DNA of 64,000 nucleotides from JADLGL01 sp963667605 (lineage in GTDB: Bacteria; Pseudomonadota; Alphaproteobacteria; Rhizobiales; Kaistiaceae): the NCBI GenBank assembly GCA_963667605.2, contig CAXXUZ010000003.1:1550001-1614000 (forward strand), read 5' to 3'. Positions 17,061 to 25,476 of this stretch are shown here, piece after piece (position 1 is the stretch's first letter; every line of letters begins with the position of its first letter). A program made the translations under genes and the position numbers. The notes beneath the pieces are model-generated. The model searched no databases. It was not told the DNA's origin and worked only from the letters and a program-made list of their open reading frames with translations.

Positions 17061-18140
17061 TTAGGGCGCCGCTGGGGCAGGCTCCTCGGCTGGCGCTGCT
17101 TCCTCTGCCGGGGCAGGTTCGGCGGCCGGTTCGTCAACCGGCACAGGGTCCGCCGCCGGTATTTCTGCGTCCGGGACGACGACCGGATCGGGCGGCACCG
17201 GCAGCTCCGGCGGCAATTCCGGGGCAAGCAGTTCGGGCAGTACCTCGATCGCTCTGATCTCGTCGAAGAAACGGAAGAAATCGCCGTTGGGCGATAGCAG
17301 CAACGTCGTGGTATCGGGGGTTAGCGCCTGCAAATAGGCCTGCATTGATATGTAGAACTGGAAGAAGTCTGGGTCCACGCTATAAGCTGCAGCGTAGATT
17401 CGGTTGGCTTCGCCGTCACCGGCGCCGCGCAGGGTCTGGGCATCGCGATTTGCATTGGCGATGGTGATCGTCACGTCACGGTCGGCCGCGGCGCGAAGCC
17501 GGCGAGCTGCTTCGTCGCCCTCGGCCCGGATCAACGCCGCTTCCTGTTGACGCTCTGTCTGCATCCGCGCGTAGATCCGGTTGGCATTCTCCTCCGGCAG
17601 GTCGATGCGCTGAATCCGGACGTCGACAATTTCGACGCCAAGATTGGTTGCTGCCTCTGCCACCCGCAGTGTGATTTGATTCATCAGCGGTGTCCGATTG
17701 TCGCGGATGATATCCTCAAAGTCGGCGTCGCCAAGGATACTGCGGACCGAGGCGTCGAGAATGGCGAGGAGCCGCGAATTCGCCACGGCAATTGTTCCCA
17801 CAGCTTCAAAGAACCTCAGCGGATCGACTATCCGGTATCGACCAAACGCCAGCACATTGATCCGAGTTTGGTCCCCGGCGACAATTTCGTTTTCCTCCTG
17901 AAGCGTCGCCTGCGGCGGCGGCGAGAACCCAATGATCCGTTTATCGATATAAACGACGTTGTCGATGAAAGGCACCTTCAGATTAAGGCCGGGCTCCAAC
18001 GTGGTAGCCACCGGGTCACCGAACCGGAGTACCAACGCGAACTGCGTTGGATTGACGATGTAGATACTCTGTAGGCCGAGAATTGCGAGGACGACGACAA
18101 GGATCGCGCCGCCGATTGCGAGGAAGCGACGACGGGTCAT
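17061..18140 (-). CDS. hflC: HflC, FtsH modulator (SPFH domain)
   Basis: 359 residues. One N-terminal membrane anchor (about residues 5-25) precedes an SPFH/band-7 domain (VNPTQFALVLRFGDPVATTL, EPGLNLKVPFIDNVVYIDKR) and a coiled-coil region (RIYARMQTERQQEAALIRAE). With HflK it forms the periplasm-facing cage around the FtsH protease and modulates degradation of membrane proteins. Its ATG overlaps the hflK stop by four bases, implying coupled translation. The C-terminal ~45 residues are an extra Pro/Ala/Glu-rich tail (PVDEPAAEPAPAEEAAPAEE) not found in the shorter enterobacterial protein. Confidence 0.95.
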   Translation of the reverse strand: MTRRRFLAIGGAILVVVLAILGLQSIYIVNPTQFALVLRFGDPVATTLEPGLNLKVPFIDNVVYIDKRIIGFSPPPQATLQEENEIVAGDQTRINVLAFGRYRIVDPLRFFEAVGTIAVANSRLLAILDASVRSILGDADFEDIIRDNRTPLMNQITLRVAEAATNLGVEIVDVRIQRIDLPEENANRIYARMQTERQQEAALIRAEGDEAARRLRAAADRDVTITIANANRDAQTLRGAGDGEANRIYAAAYSVDPDFFQFYISMQAYLQALTPDTTTLLLSPNGDFFRFFDEIRAIEVLPELLAPELPPELPVPPDPVVVPDAEIPAADPVPVDEPAAEPAPAEEAAPAEEPAPAAP

Positions 18141-19270
18141 TGGCCGCCTCCCGGTGTTAGTTGGTTGAGCGGTAGATACGGAACGATTCCGGCGCCGACG
18201 GCCTCATCAACGATGATTTTGTTCATATCGGCGAGGATGATCGCCATGGTCTCGAGATAGATTCGCTCACGGATGATCGCCGGCGCGGTGGCATAGGTCT
18301 GGTAGATCTGCAGAAACCGGTCGGCATCACCTGTCGCCGCGGCGATCACCTGCTGGCGATAGGCCTCGGCTGCCTCGGTTATTTGAGCCGCCTGGCCGCG
18401 AGCCTCCGGGGTCACCCGGTTGGCATATGCGTTTGCCTCGTTTTGGAACCGCTCATTGTCCGCTTCCGCGGCCTGCACGTCGCGGAACGCATCAACCACT
18501 TGTGGCGGCGGATCGACGGCTGAGAGGTTGACCCGGACGATCTGAATGCCGGCGCCATAGTCGTTAAGAACCTGTTGGGTCTTCAGCAGAACCGCTTCCC
18601 TGGTCGCGTCGCGGAGCCTCGTCTGGAGCGGTTCCAAATCTTCTCGTCCAATGGCCTCGCGCATCACGCTCTCGGCGACGTCCCTGATCGTGCCATCGGG
18701 ATCGGCAAGATTGAACAAGTAGGCGCGGGCGTCATTAATGATCCAGACGACGGAAAAGTGCACGTCGACGATGTTCTCGTCGCCGGTCAGCATCAGGCTT
18801 TCGGCGGGGGTTCCGATGCTCGCTGGATTGCGATTGTTTGCTGTGGCATCGGCCTGAGTGAATCCGATCTGGACTTGGGTTTCGCGGGTGACCGCCGGTG
18901 TGAACACGGTCTCCGCGAAGGGTAGCTTGAAGTTCAGGCCCGGAAGCACGGTGCGGTCATATTGGCCGAAGCGAAGAACCACGCCAACCTCATTAGGAGC
19001 CACCGTAAAAGTAAATGCCGAATAGGCAATGACGCCCAGCACGAGGATCACGATTGCGACGATCGCCAACGGATTGATGCCGCCGCCGCCGCCGCGTCGA
19101 CCCGGAAAGACACGGCGAAGCCTTTCCTGACTGCGGCGAAGAAGCTCCTCAAGATCGGGCGGGGTCGATCTACCGCCACCACCGCCGCTGGTATTGCGTG
19201 GGCCTTGGCCCCAGGGGCCGCCATTGCCGCCGCGCCAACCGCCGCCGCTCATTTCGTGAACCGTCCGCAT
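18137..19270 (-). CDS. hflK: HflK, FtsH modulator (SPFH domain)
   Basis: 377 residues from ATG 19270, with AAGG eight bases upstream; an in-frame ATG at 19252 (MSGGGW) is an alternative. The Gly-rich cytoplasmic N-terminus (residues 8-40 and 55-65) is followed by a membrane segment (about 68-90) and an SPFH domain (VAPNEVGVVLRFGQYDRTVL, PGLNFKLPFAETVFTP) plus coiled coil. Partner of HflC in the FtsH regulatory complex. First gene of hflK-hflC-DUF2065-degP. Confidence 0.95.
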   Translation of the reverse strand: MRTVHEMSGGGWRGGNGGPWGQGPRNTSGGGGGRSTPPDLEELLRRSQERLRRVFPGRRGGGGGINPLAIVAIVILVLGVIAYSAFTFTVAPNEVGVVLRFGQYDRTVLPGLNFKLPFAETVFTPAVTRETQVQIGFTQADATANNRNPASIGTPAESLMLTGDENIVDVHFSVVWIINDARAYLFNLADPDGTIRDVAESVMREAIGREDLEPLQTRLRDATREAVLLKTQQVLNDYGAGIQIVRVNLSAVDPPPQVVDAFRDVQAAEADNERFQNEANAYANRVTPEARGQAAQITEAAEAYRQQVIAAATGDADRFLQIYQTYATAPAIIRERIYLETMAIILADMNKIIVDEAVGAGIVPYLPLNQLTPGGGQ

Positions 19271-19484
19271 TCTGTGACCTTCTATTGGACGCTGCCGATT
19301 TGATTTCGACTCGTTGCTGAATTCATCAGCTTCTTGAATTTTCTGCCTTATAGGCGAAAGCAGTTACCGCCGCAAACCGAGAAAAAACTCTCCACATGCG
19401 AGTGATCCCGCGCTGTGTGACGGCTTTTTGAGCGACCCGGAAGGGGTTGCCCCCTGCCCAAATTGGGACCGGGCATCCGGTCCG

Positions 19485-20006
19485 TCAAGCTCTCATGCTC
19501 CGATGACGCTCATAGACGGTGAATTGGGTGGCATAGCTGTCACGTTCGCCGGCCGAAATCGTCTCACTGGCGACGACTTGCCATCGGCCGGGATCGATGG
19601 GCGGGAAATGTGTGTCGCCCTCGACAACGGCCTTGATATGGGTGACGTAAAGCCGATCGGCCTGTCCGATCATGGATCGGTATATATCGCCGCCGCCGAT
19701 CACCATGATCTCATCGCCGCCGGTTTCATCAAGCGCGGAGACGGCGACTGTGAGCGCCTCCTCAAGCGAGGTAACGCGGAGAAAACCGGGCGTCGTCAAG
19801 ACTTGAGAACTGAGGACGATGTTGGTGCGTTCGACCGGGGGTTCAGCCAGGCTTTCCGCAGTCTTCCTGCCCATGATCACTGGCTTTCCGATCGTCAGCC
19901 GCTTGAACCGCCGCATGTCGGTCGACAGGCGCCAGGGCAATTCGCCGCGGCGACCGATCACGCCGTTTTCCGCTACCGCGGCAATGAGGGAGAGTGTTGC
20001 TTTCAT
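19485..20006 (-). CDS. folA: Dihydrofolate reductase
   Basis: 173 residues, normal length for a bacterial FolA. It shows ENGVIGRRGELPWRLSTDMR (substrate-side loop and active-site acid), GKPVIMGRKTAESL (NADPH binding), then EIMVIGGGDIYRSM and FPPIDPGRWQVV. It reduces dihydrofolate to tetrahydrofolate with NADPH in the cytosol. It lies 214 bases upstream of hflK in the same orientation. The thymidylate synthase gene that often precedes folA is not present; a divergent membrane-protein gene lies there instead. Confidence 0.95.
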   Translation of the reverse strand: MKATLSLIAAVAENGVIGRRGELPWRLSTDMRRFKRLTIGKPVIMGRKTAESLAEPPVERTNIVLSSQVLTTPGFLRVTSLEEALTVAVSALDETGGDEIMVIGGGDIYRSMIGQADRLYVTHIKAVVEGDTHFPPIDPGRWQVVASETISAGERDSYATQFTVYERHRSMRA

Positions 20007-20177
20007 GGATCCACGAATGGTGCTCGTGTTTCAGTAAGCCAATGTGGCTGCATGTAAGCTGATCGGTTAATTAGTCCAATGGATTGACGGGGGTTGCTAT
20101 CTTATTTGCGGTAGCCGTGCGCGCGCCTCCGGTGCTAGAAGCGGTGGTTCCTATCGCGGCTTTGTAGGGAAGTGGAC

Positions 20178-20612
20178 ATGCTTTTTTGGCACGATATCTT
20201 GGTTTTTCTCCATTTGATGGGGCTTGTCGTTGGCCTCGGCCTGGGGGTGGCGAACATGTTTATCGTCCGGCAGGCCAACTCAACCGAGAAACCTGAGATC
20301 GAGGCGGTGCTCCGCGCGTTGCCGATGACTTTGTCTCGGATATCCACGATGGCACTGGGTGTTCTTGTCGTGACCGGGATCCTGTTGCTGTTCGACAGCT
20401 TGAGTCCGAACCCATTCGGGGACTTTTGGTTCTGGCTGAAGCTCGTCGCCACTGCGGGAATGATTGCTGTTTCCTATCTCGTTTTACAGGCCCAGGCGCA
20501 GATCCGCAGGGCAGAGACCCCGCAATTTGCTGCATGGTTGCCGAGAGCAGGGCCAATCATGGGCGGATTGGCCGTGCTGGCGACTGTGTTCGCTGTCTTC
20601 GTGTTCCACTAG
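20178..20612 (+). CDS. Four-helix integral membrane protein, unknown function
   Basis: 144 residues from ATG 20178, preferred over GTG 20172 because AGGGA lies 7 bases upstream. Four hydrophobic helices are visible (about residues 5-27, 55-77, 85-107, 120-142). HDILVFLHLMGLVVGLGLGV with a His in the first helix recalls small haem- or quinone-associated membrane families, but I cannot name one. Divergent from folA. Confidence 0.7.
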   Translation: MLFWHDILVFLHLMGLVVGLGLGVANMFIVRQANSTEKPEIEAVLRALPMTLSRISTMALGVLVVTGILLLFDSLSPNPFGDFWFWLKLVATAGMIAVSYLVLQAQAQIRRAETPQFAAWLPRAGPIMGGLAVLATVFAVFVFH

Positions 20613-20649
20613 CGGAACGCCCAGCCGGTTGCCTTGAACGACCGGCCTT

Positions 20650-20691
20650 GGGTAGATACATCCTCGAAGTGGGTAGATACATCCTCGAAGT
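20650..20691. repeat. Perfect 21-base tandem duplication
   Basis: Two adjacent identical 21-base units (20650-20670 and 20671-20691), each starting GGGTAGATACATCC and ending CTCGAAGT; a third GGG follows. It lies between the membrane-protein gene and the leuA leader. It is not inverted and encodes nothing obvious. Confidence 0.85.
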
Positions 20692-20762
20692 GGGCTTAAC
20701 CTCGTTTTTATCGGCTGCGGTGTAGCGTAGTCTAGCAGCATTTCGAGCAGGGCGTTGACCGG

Positions 20763-20864
20763 ATGATCGTTGCAGTGACGACAGGGTCTGACAGATCGAA
20801 TGCCGCAAGAGCGGCGGTCGACGCTCGCCCTTTCGGGACACTTCTCCTCCTTAGCTGCCCCTGA
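20763..20864 (+). CDS. leuA leader peptide with four consecutive Leu codons
   Basis: A 33-codon frame (ATG 20763, TGA 20862-20864) ending FGTLLLLSCP, with Leu codons CTT CTC CTC CTT at 20841-20852 directly before the stop. GTG 20775 is a possible internal start; no strong Shine-Dalgarno is visible. A Leu run just ahead of a stop, within a folded leader of the leucine-biosynthesis gene leuA, is the hallmark of ribosome-mediated attenuation: ribosome stalling at Leu codons when charged tRNA-Leu is scarce would change the fold downstream. Function is inferred from position and codon content. Confidence 0.7.
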   Translation: MIVAVTTGSDRSNAARAAVDARPFGTLLLLSCP

Positions 20865-20957
20865 GCGCTGCAAGCTCCTCGCGAGCAGGCCACTCAGGGG
20901 ATGGCACGAACCACCTGATGAGGGCTCGCCCAGCGGGGGTTAGGAGCTAAGCGAGAA
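20844..20957 (+). promoter_or_regulatory. Structured leuA leader (candidate attenuator)
   Basis: CCCCTGAG (20858-20865) pairs with CTCAGGGG (20893-20900), and its 5' arm overlaps the last codons and stop of the leader peptide. CTTAGCT (20850-20856, within the Leu codons) can alternatively pair with AGCTAAG (20945-20951), just before the leuA ribosome site. GGGCTCGCCC forms a further small hairpin. Mutually exclusive pairings that involve the Leu codons fit attenuation. No clear poly-U terminator is seen, so control may act on translation instead of transcription. Confidence 0.55.
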
Positions 20958-20968
20958 GGACCAGTTCA

Positions 20969-22567
20969 ATGAGTGGCAAGGACAAATCCGGCGTAAAGCC
21001 AGCTGCCGGAACGAGCCAGGACGACGGCAAGGACCGGGTCGTCATCTTCGATACAACGCTGCGCGACGGCGAGCAATCGCCGGGCGCGTCGATGAATCTG
21101 GAGGAAAAGCTCCAGATCGCAGATGTGCTCGATGAGATGGGCGTCGATATCATCGAGGCCGGCTTTCCGATTGCCTCACAGGGCGATTTCGAGTCCGTGA
21201 TGGAGATCGGCAAACGAGTCAAGAAAGCCGTTGTCTGCGGGCTCGCTCGCGCCGGCTTTCAGGACATCGATCGAGTGGCGGAGGCGCTGAAAGGTGCTCA
21301 GCGCGGTCGGATCCATACCTTCATCGGCACCTCGCCGGTGCATCGGAAATATCAGCTGAAGCTCGACGAGGACGAGGTCTATGAGCGCGTGATTGCCTCA
21401 GTGACCCGCGCTCGCGGCTACACCGACGATGTCGAATGGTCGCCGATGGACGCGACCCGCACCGAGCATGGTTATCTCTGCCGAGTGGTCGAAGCGGCGA
21501 TTACCGCCGGGGCGACGACGATCAACATTCCCGACACGGTCGGCTACACCACGCCGGAAGAATTTCGGGCGCTGATGGAGATGCTGATCGAGCGGGTGCC
21601 AAATTCCGACAAGGCCGTCTTCTCGGTCCATTGTCATGACGATCTCGGTATGGCGGTTGCCAATTCGCTGGCCGGTGTTATCGGCGGCGCGCGGCAGGTC
21701 GAATGCACCATCAACGGCCTCGGCGAGCGTGCCGGCAATGCGGCGCTGGAAGAGATTGTGATGGCGATCCGGACGCGCTCCGATGTCCTGCCTTTCGTCA
21801 CCGGTATTGACGCAACGATGCTGATGCGGGCCTCGAAATTGGTGTCGGCAGTGACCGCGTTTCCGGTTCAGTACAACAAGGCGATCGTTGGCCAGAATGC
21901 CTTCGCTCATGAGTCAGGCATCCATCAGGACGGGATGCTGAAAAACGCCCAGACCTTCGAGATCATGAAGCCTGAGGATGTCGGGGTGAAAACGACCTCG
22001 CTGGTGATGGGCAAACATTCCGGCCGCCATGCCTTTCGTCAGAAGCTAGTCGAGCTCGGCTATGAGCTGGGCGACAACGCTGTCAACGATGTGTTTGGCC
22101 GGTTCAAGGCTTTGGCCGACCGCAAGAAACAAATCTTCGACGATGACATTGTCGCGTTGGTCGAGGACGAAGTCGCGACCGCCAGCGAAGCCGTGAAGGT
22201 GGTGGCGCTCACCGTGATCGCCGGCACCGGCGGGCCGCAAAAGGCGATTGTTACGCTCGACGTCAATGGCCGACACGAGACCCGCGAGGCAACCGGCAAC
22301 GGCCCGGTCGACGCCACTTTCAACGCCATCAAGATGATCATGCCGCACGATGCGCGGCTGTCGCTCTACCAGGTTCATGCCGTCACGGAGGGCACCGACG
22401 CCCAGGCCGAGGTCTCGGTGCGGCTGGAGGAGGATGGGCGGATGGTGATGGCCCGCGCTTCAGATCCGGACACGATGGTGGCTTCAGCCAAAGCCTATGT
22501 CTCGGGGATCAACAAGCTTGCGACTCGGCGTGGCAAGGCCACGGCGGAGACGCTGAAGGCGGTCTGA
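20969..22567 (+). CDS. leuA: 2-isopropylmalate synthase
   Basis: 532 residues. The TIM-barrel catalytic domain (about 20-300) shows FDTTLRDGEQSPGASMN and the metal-binding FSVHCHDDLGMAVANS; INGLGERAGNAALEE and AFAHESGIHQDGMLK are family signatures. The C-terminal LeuA allosteric domain (about 400-525) would bind leucine for feedback inhibition. It condenses acetyl-CoA with 2-ketoisovalerate, the first committed step to leucine. A Leu-rich leader peptide 105 bases upstream suggests a second, expression-level control by leucine. Confidence 0.97.
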   Translation: MSGKDKSGVKPAAGTSQDDGKDRVVIFDTTLRDGEQSPGASMNLEEKLQIADVLDEMGVDIIEAGFPIASQGDFESVMEIGKRVKKAVVCGLARAGFQDIDRVAEALKGAQRGRIHTFIGTSPVHRKYQLKLDEDEVYERVIASVTRARGYTDDVEWSPMDATRTEHGYLCRVVEAAITAGATTINIPDTVGYTTPEEFRALMEMLIERVPNSDKAVFSVHCHDDLGMAVANSLAGVIGGARQVECTINGLGERAGNAALEEIVMAIRTRSDVLPFVTGIDATMLMRASKLVSAVTAFPVQYNKAIVGQNAFAHESGIHQDGMLKNAQTFEIMKPEDVGVKTTSLVMGKHSGRHAFRQKLVELGYELGDNAVNDVFGRFKALADRKKQIFDDDIVALVEDEVATASEAVKVVALTVIAGTGGPQKAIVTLDVNGRHETREATGNGPVDATFNAIKMIMPHDARLSLYQVHAVTEGTDAQAEVSVRLEEDGRMVMARASDPDTMVASAKAYVSGINKLATRRGKATAETLKAV

Positions 22568-22699
22568 GGCCGGGCGGCGGTCGCGACTGCCCCGCTTCAC
22601 GCGTGCGCTGAATCGCGCAATTGACGAATGCGTCTATGGGCAAGATTGGGCGAACGCGGTGCCGTGCCGGCGCCCGCCTTCATCTCCGCATCCGCCTGA

Positions 22700-23689
22700 T
22701 TACTCGTCGGGGGAATCCTGCTTGCTCGGACCACGAGAGCCGCTGCGACCGCCAACTGGGACCGGGGGCGACGTCGAAATCGGCGGGGCGGGCGGCACGT
22801 CTCCGGGTTCAGCGAAGTGGATCACATGCTGCGGGAATGGAATTGTCAGGCCGGAATCTTCGAGCGCACTCTTGCCGCTCTCGGTCAGGTCCCATCGCGT
22901 CGCCCAAAAGTCGGGCGCTTTCGACCAGGCGCGCATCTGTAGCACCACCGAACTGTCGCCGAGGGTCAGCGGCACCACTTGCGCCGCCGGCTCGGCGAGG
23001 ACTTGCGGGTGTTTGGCGGCGACCTCGGCGAGGATCTCACGGCCCTTGCTGATCTCATTCTCATAGGCGAGCCCGAATTCGATCAGGATCAGCCGGGTCG
23101 GGTTGCGGCTGTAATTGGTGATGGTGGTGCTCCAGAGCGTGGAATTGGGCACGAATTTGTTGACGCCGTCCCACGTCCGGATCCTGGTGCTGAACAACTG
23201 CACTTCTTCGACCGTGCCAGCGACGGCGCTGGTGGCGATATATTCGCCGACCTGGAATGGACGCAGCCACAACAGCATTAGCCCCGAGGCGATGTTGGAA
23301 AGGGTTCCCTGCAGCGCCAAGCCGATTGCAAGTCCGGCTGCCCCCAGCGCGGCGAGGAGCGAGGCGGTTTGCACGCCGAGCTGCCCAAGCGCGGCGACCA
23401 GCGCCATCAGGATGATGGCGTAGCGAATAACGGAGCGAATGACTGGTTTTAGGGTGTCGTCCAGCCGGCCGGTGCGGTCGGTGAACCTGATGACGGCCCT
23501 GGCGATGATACGGGCAAGGATATAGCCGATGATGAGGATCGCCAACGCGCCAGCGATCCGGGGCAGGAAATCCAGCAGCCAATTCCAGGCATCGGTGGCG
23601 AAACCGGCGAGATCTTCCGAGATGGCGCTGCCTCCGTGACAGATTCGTCCTGAATGAACGGAGGATGCGCCTAGCGGTTCCGGTCGCAA
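22700..23689 (-). CDS. Small-conductance mechanosensitive channel (MscS family)
   Basis: Up to 329 residues from TTG 23689. Three membrane helices (about 35-60, 80-100, 108-130) are followed by the pore helix LLAALGAAGLAIGLALQGTL with the MscS Gly/Ala pattern, then the beta domain (RPFQVGEYIATSAVAGTVEE, FVPNSTLWSTTITNYSRNPT). It would open under membrane tension to relieve osmotic stress. The start is uncertain: no ATG or GTG exists in the leader, whereas GGAGG lies seven bases before an ATC codon (AISEDL) at the natural N-terminus. The C-terminal ~35 residues are Pro/Ser-rich and probably disordered. Confidence 0.9.
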   Translation of the reverse strand: MRPEPLGASSVHSGRICHGGSAISEDLAGFATDAWNWLLDFLPRIAGALAILIIGYILARIIARAVIRFTDRTGRLDDTLKPVIRSVIRYAIILMALVAALGQLGVQTASLLAALGAAGLAIGLALQGTLSNIASGLMLLWLRPFQVGEYIATSAVAGTVEEVQLFSTRIRTWDGVNKFVPNSTLWSTTITNYSRNPTRLILIEFGLAYENEISKGREILAEVAAKHPQVLAEPAAQVVPLTLGDSSVVLQMRAWSKAPDFWATRWDLTESGKSALEDSGLTIPFPQHVIHFAEPGDVPPAPPISTSPPVPVGGRSGSRGPSKQDSPDE

Positions 23690-23790
23690 GGGGCGAAACC
23701 AGGTTATCCAGCGATTGCTCGCCGCTGGCCGGCGGGACTGCGCCTGGAGCCTTGCGGGGCGGAGATGGCGTTCCTATAAACCTCGGCGGC

Positions 23791-23866
<76 letters not shown>

Positions 23867-24253
23867 ATCAAATCAAAGGATTAGATCGAATGTCGAAAGA
23901 ACGGCTTTTCCTCCAGTAAGCACATAGTAAGCACACCGGAGGAAGCGAGGGGCGCACTAGGTCCGGTGTGCTGGCTCTGTGTTCGTCGCGACGACCGCAA
24001 TTGGCATAGGGGTCATAGGGTCCGTGCGACGACCTACGTCCAGGGGTATCAGCCTCGATGTCCTTCCTGCTTGGCCGATTCGTCCGCTACGCTGCTCGCC
24101 GGATCGCGCATCCGAACGCGAGAGAGGCTGCCGCGAGAGTCGCTCGGCGTGCCGCTGATGAAGGGAAGGCAATCATTGCGGACGACCTGTCCGAGCCGCT
24201 GGTCGGTCTATCCGGCGCTTGGGTAAGAATCTGCCCCCTAACTCCAGTGACGA
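23867..24253. other. Stretch after tRNA-Lys with no firm gene
   Basis: A plus-strand frame from ATG 24058 begins MSFLLGRFVRYAARRIAHPN, followed by a basic, Ala/Arg-rich helix of about 40 residues that could be a small real protein. It lacks a Shine-Dalgarno and loses protein-like character after about 50 residues. GTAAGCACA occurs twice close together around 23920-23935. Otherwise I see nothing here. Confidence 0.3.
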
Positions 24254-24490
24254 TTAACGAGAACCGTCGGCGACCCAGACGAGAGTTACCCCACCGTTCG
24301 TGCTCCCAATCCGATGCTGCTTGGGGAGTCGGCACCGGGCCTCGGCCAGGAGGTTGCTTATCTCGTCAGCCACCCAGTCGATGCCGAGTTCAGCCATCTC
24401 CATCGCCACCTGCTTCTCATTAGCGAAGCTATGCAGTTGATAGACGCCGACGATGCCGGCCCGCGAGCCGGAGGTATTCTCGCCATTCAA
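24254..24490 (-). CDS. Hypothetical small protein in phage remnant
   Basis: 78 residues. The sequence has normal amino-acid balance for a soluble protein (SRAGIVGVYQLHSFANEKQV, AMEMAELGIDWVADEISNLL), with a predicted amphipathic helix in the middle, unlike the Arg/Pro-heavy shadow frames nearby. No family recognised. Located among phage-derived fragments. Confidence 0.4.
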   Translation of the reverse strand: MNGENTSGSRAGIVGVYQLHSFANEKQVAMEMAELGIDWVADEISNLLAEARCRLPKQHRIGSTNGGVTLVWVADGSR

Positions 24491-24638
24491 GTCGGCGACG
24501 GCGCCTTTAGTCGAGCTTTGGCGGGCTCATCGAATCGCGTGCAGGCAACCGCCCCCGATCCCTAACTTAGACCCACCCCCATAGGGCAGATGCTGGAAGC
24601 CGCTGCTGGGGCACATGCCCCTCCCCATATTTCGGGCC

Positions 24639-25010
24639 TCACGCGACCGCCGCGATCTCTTCTGGCGTTCCCAATTCCTGAACGGCGCGGGCTCTAGTTA
24701 TTGAGTTGGTGCTGACATTGAATAGAGCGGCGGCTTCCGGCATCGTCAGTGTTGTTGCGGCTATCTCTTTTGGAATAGCCGTTGCAACTCTTTGTTCTCC
24801 AACAGCATTCTCCGACATGTATCGAACATTTTGACCTGATTTTAGCTTGGCAAACTCATTAGCAATCATGGCTCGTTGGCCGGTGCTGAGATGACGGCGA
24901 TGAAGGTTCTTATCGACCACGAAACTGATCGGTTCGGCGGATTGTTCTGAGTGCCGCAACAGCTGGTTTTCTGGCTCTGCGGGCCCGAGAGTCCGCTTTA
25001 CGTCAGGCAT
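24639..25010 (-). pseudogene. ParB-like / phage DNA-binding protein fragment
   Basis: The frame contains FVVDKNLHRRHLSTGQRAMI and, later, MPEAAALFNVSTNSITRARA. These correspond to the helical DNA-binding part of ParB-like proteins of phages and plasmids, where NLHRRHL-x2-GQRA precedes an HTH. The upstream ParB nuclease fold is missing: the first ~25 residues look unrelated. The protein also ends soon after the HTH. Probably a broken gene of the second prophage remnant. Confidence 0.5.
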
Positions 25011-25200
25011 GGTCGGCGTCGGTTGTTATTCTGCGAACCCCATCGCGCGGAGTGCTTCGGGATTATTCGGCGCCGAACTGCCGACGAGTCGCCCGCCGGA
25101 TGTCCTTCACGACCTTCTCGGCCGATGCTTTCTGGTGATTGGTGTTCCGTCTCATCTCCAATCCCTCGTGGGTTAAGATGAGCCAGAAACCCTCTCTTGT

Positions 25201-25476
25201 TCAATCCGCCCAATCTGTCCCAGGGGCGCTGACGTCGGACAGAACGTACAAACTGGATAACTCTTGTCGCTGGGCCAGCATCCAATCGTACTCATGTCCG
25301 AACATGAGGGGCCCCTCGTAGAGAGACAGCGCGTTTCGCAAATCCTGCTGGTCGCGATCGGACAAGACACCTGTCGTGGGAAACAGCCATTCCGCAATCC
25401 TTCCAAACTCAACAACGTCGATGCGCACGCTTGCATCCTCTGCGAGATAGATATCGCCTGCCAAAGTGCTACGCAC
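25201..25476 (-). pseudogene. Bacterial transcriptional activator (BTAD) domain fragment
   Basis: The frame reads LAGDIYLAEDASVRIDVVEF, then LRNALSLYEGPLMFGHEYDW and LAQRQELSSLY, the helical BTAD segment of SARP/AfsR-type or adenylate-cyclase-associated regulators (family pattern D-x2-F ... AL-x-LY-G-x-L-x2-G-x-x-YDW). The N-terminal DNA-binding domain is absent because the IS630 element abuts the fragment at 25477. The sequence on the far side of the IS is an unrelated phage-like frame, so an IS-linked deletion probably removed the rest. Confidence 0.5.

Noticed and set aside
20915..20922. CTGATGAG in the leuA leader resembling a hammerhead ribozyme core
   Set aside because: The required GAAA segment and three-stem arrangement are absent; after the GGGC/GCCC hairpin the sequence is AGCGGGGG.
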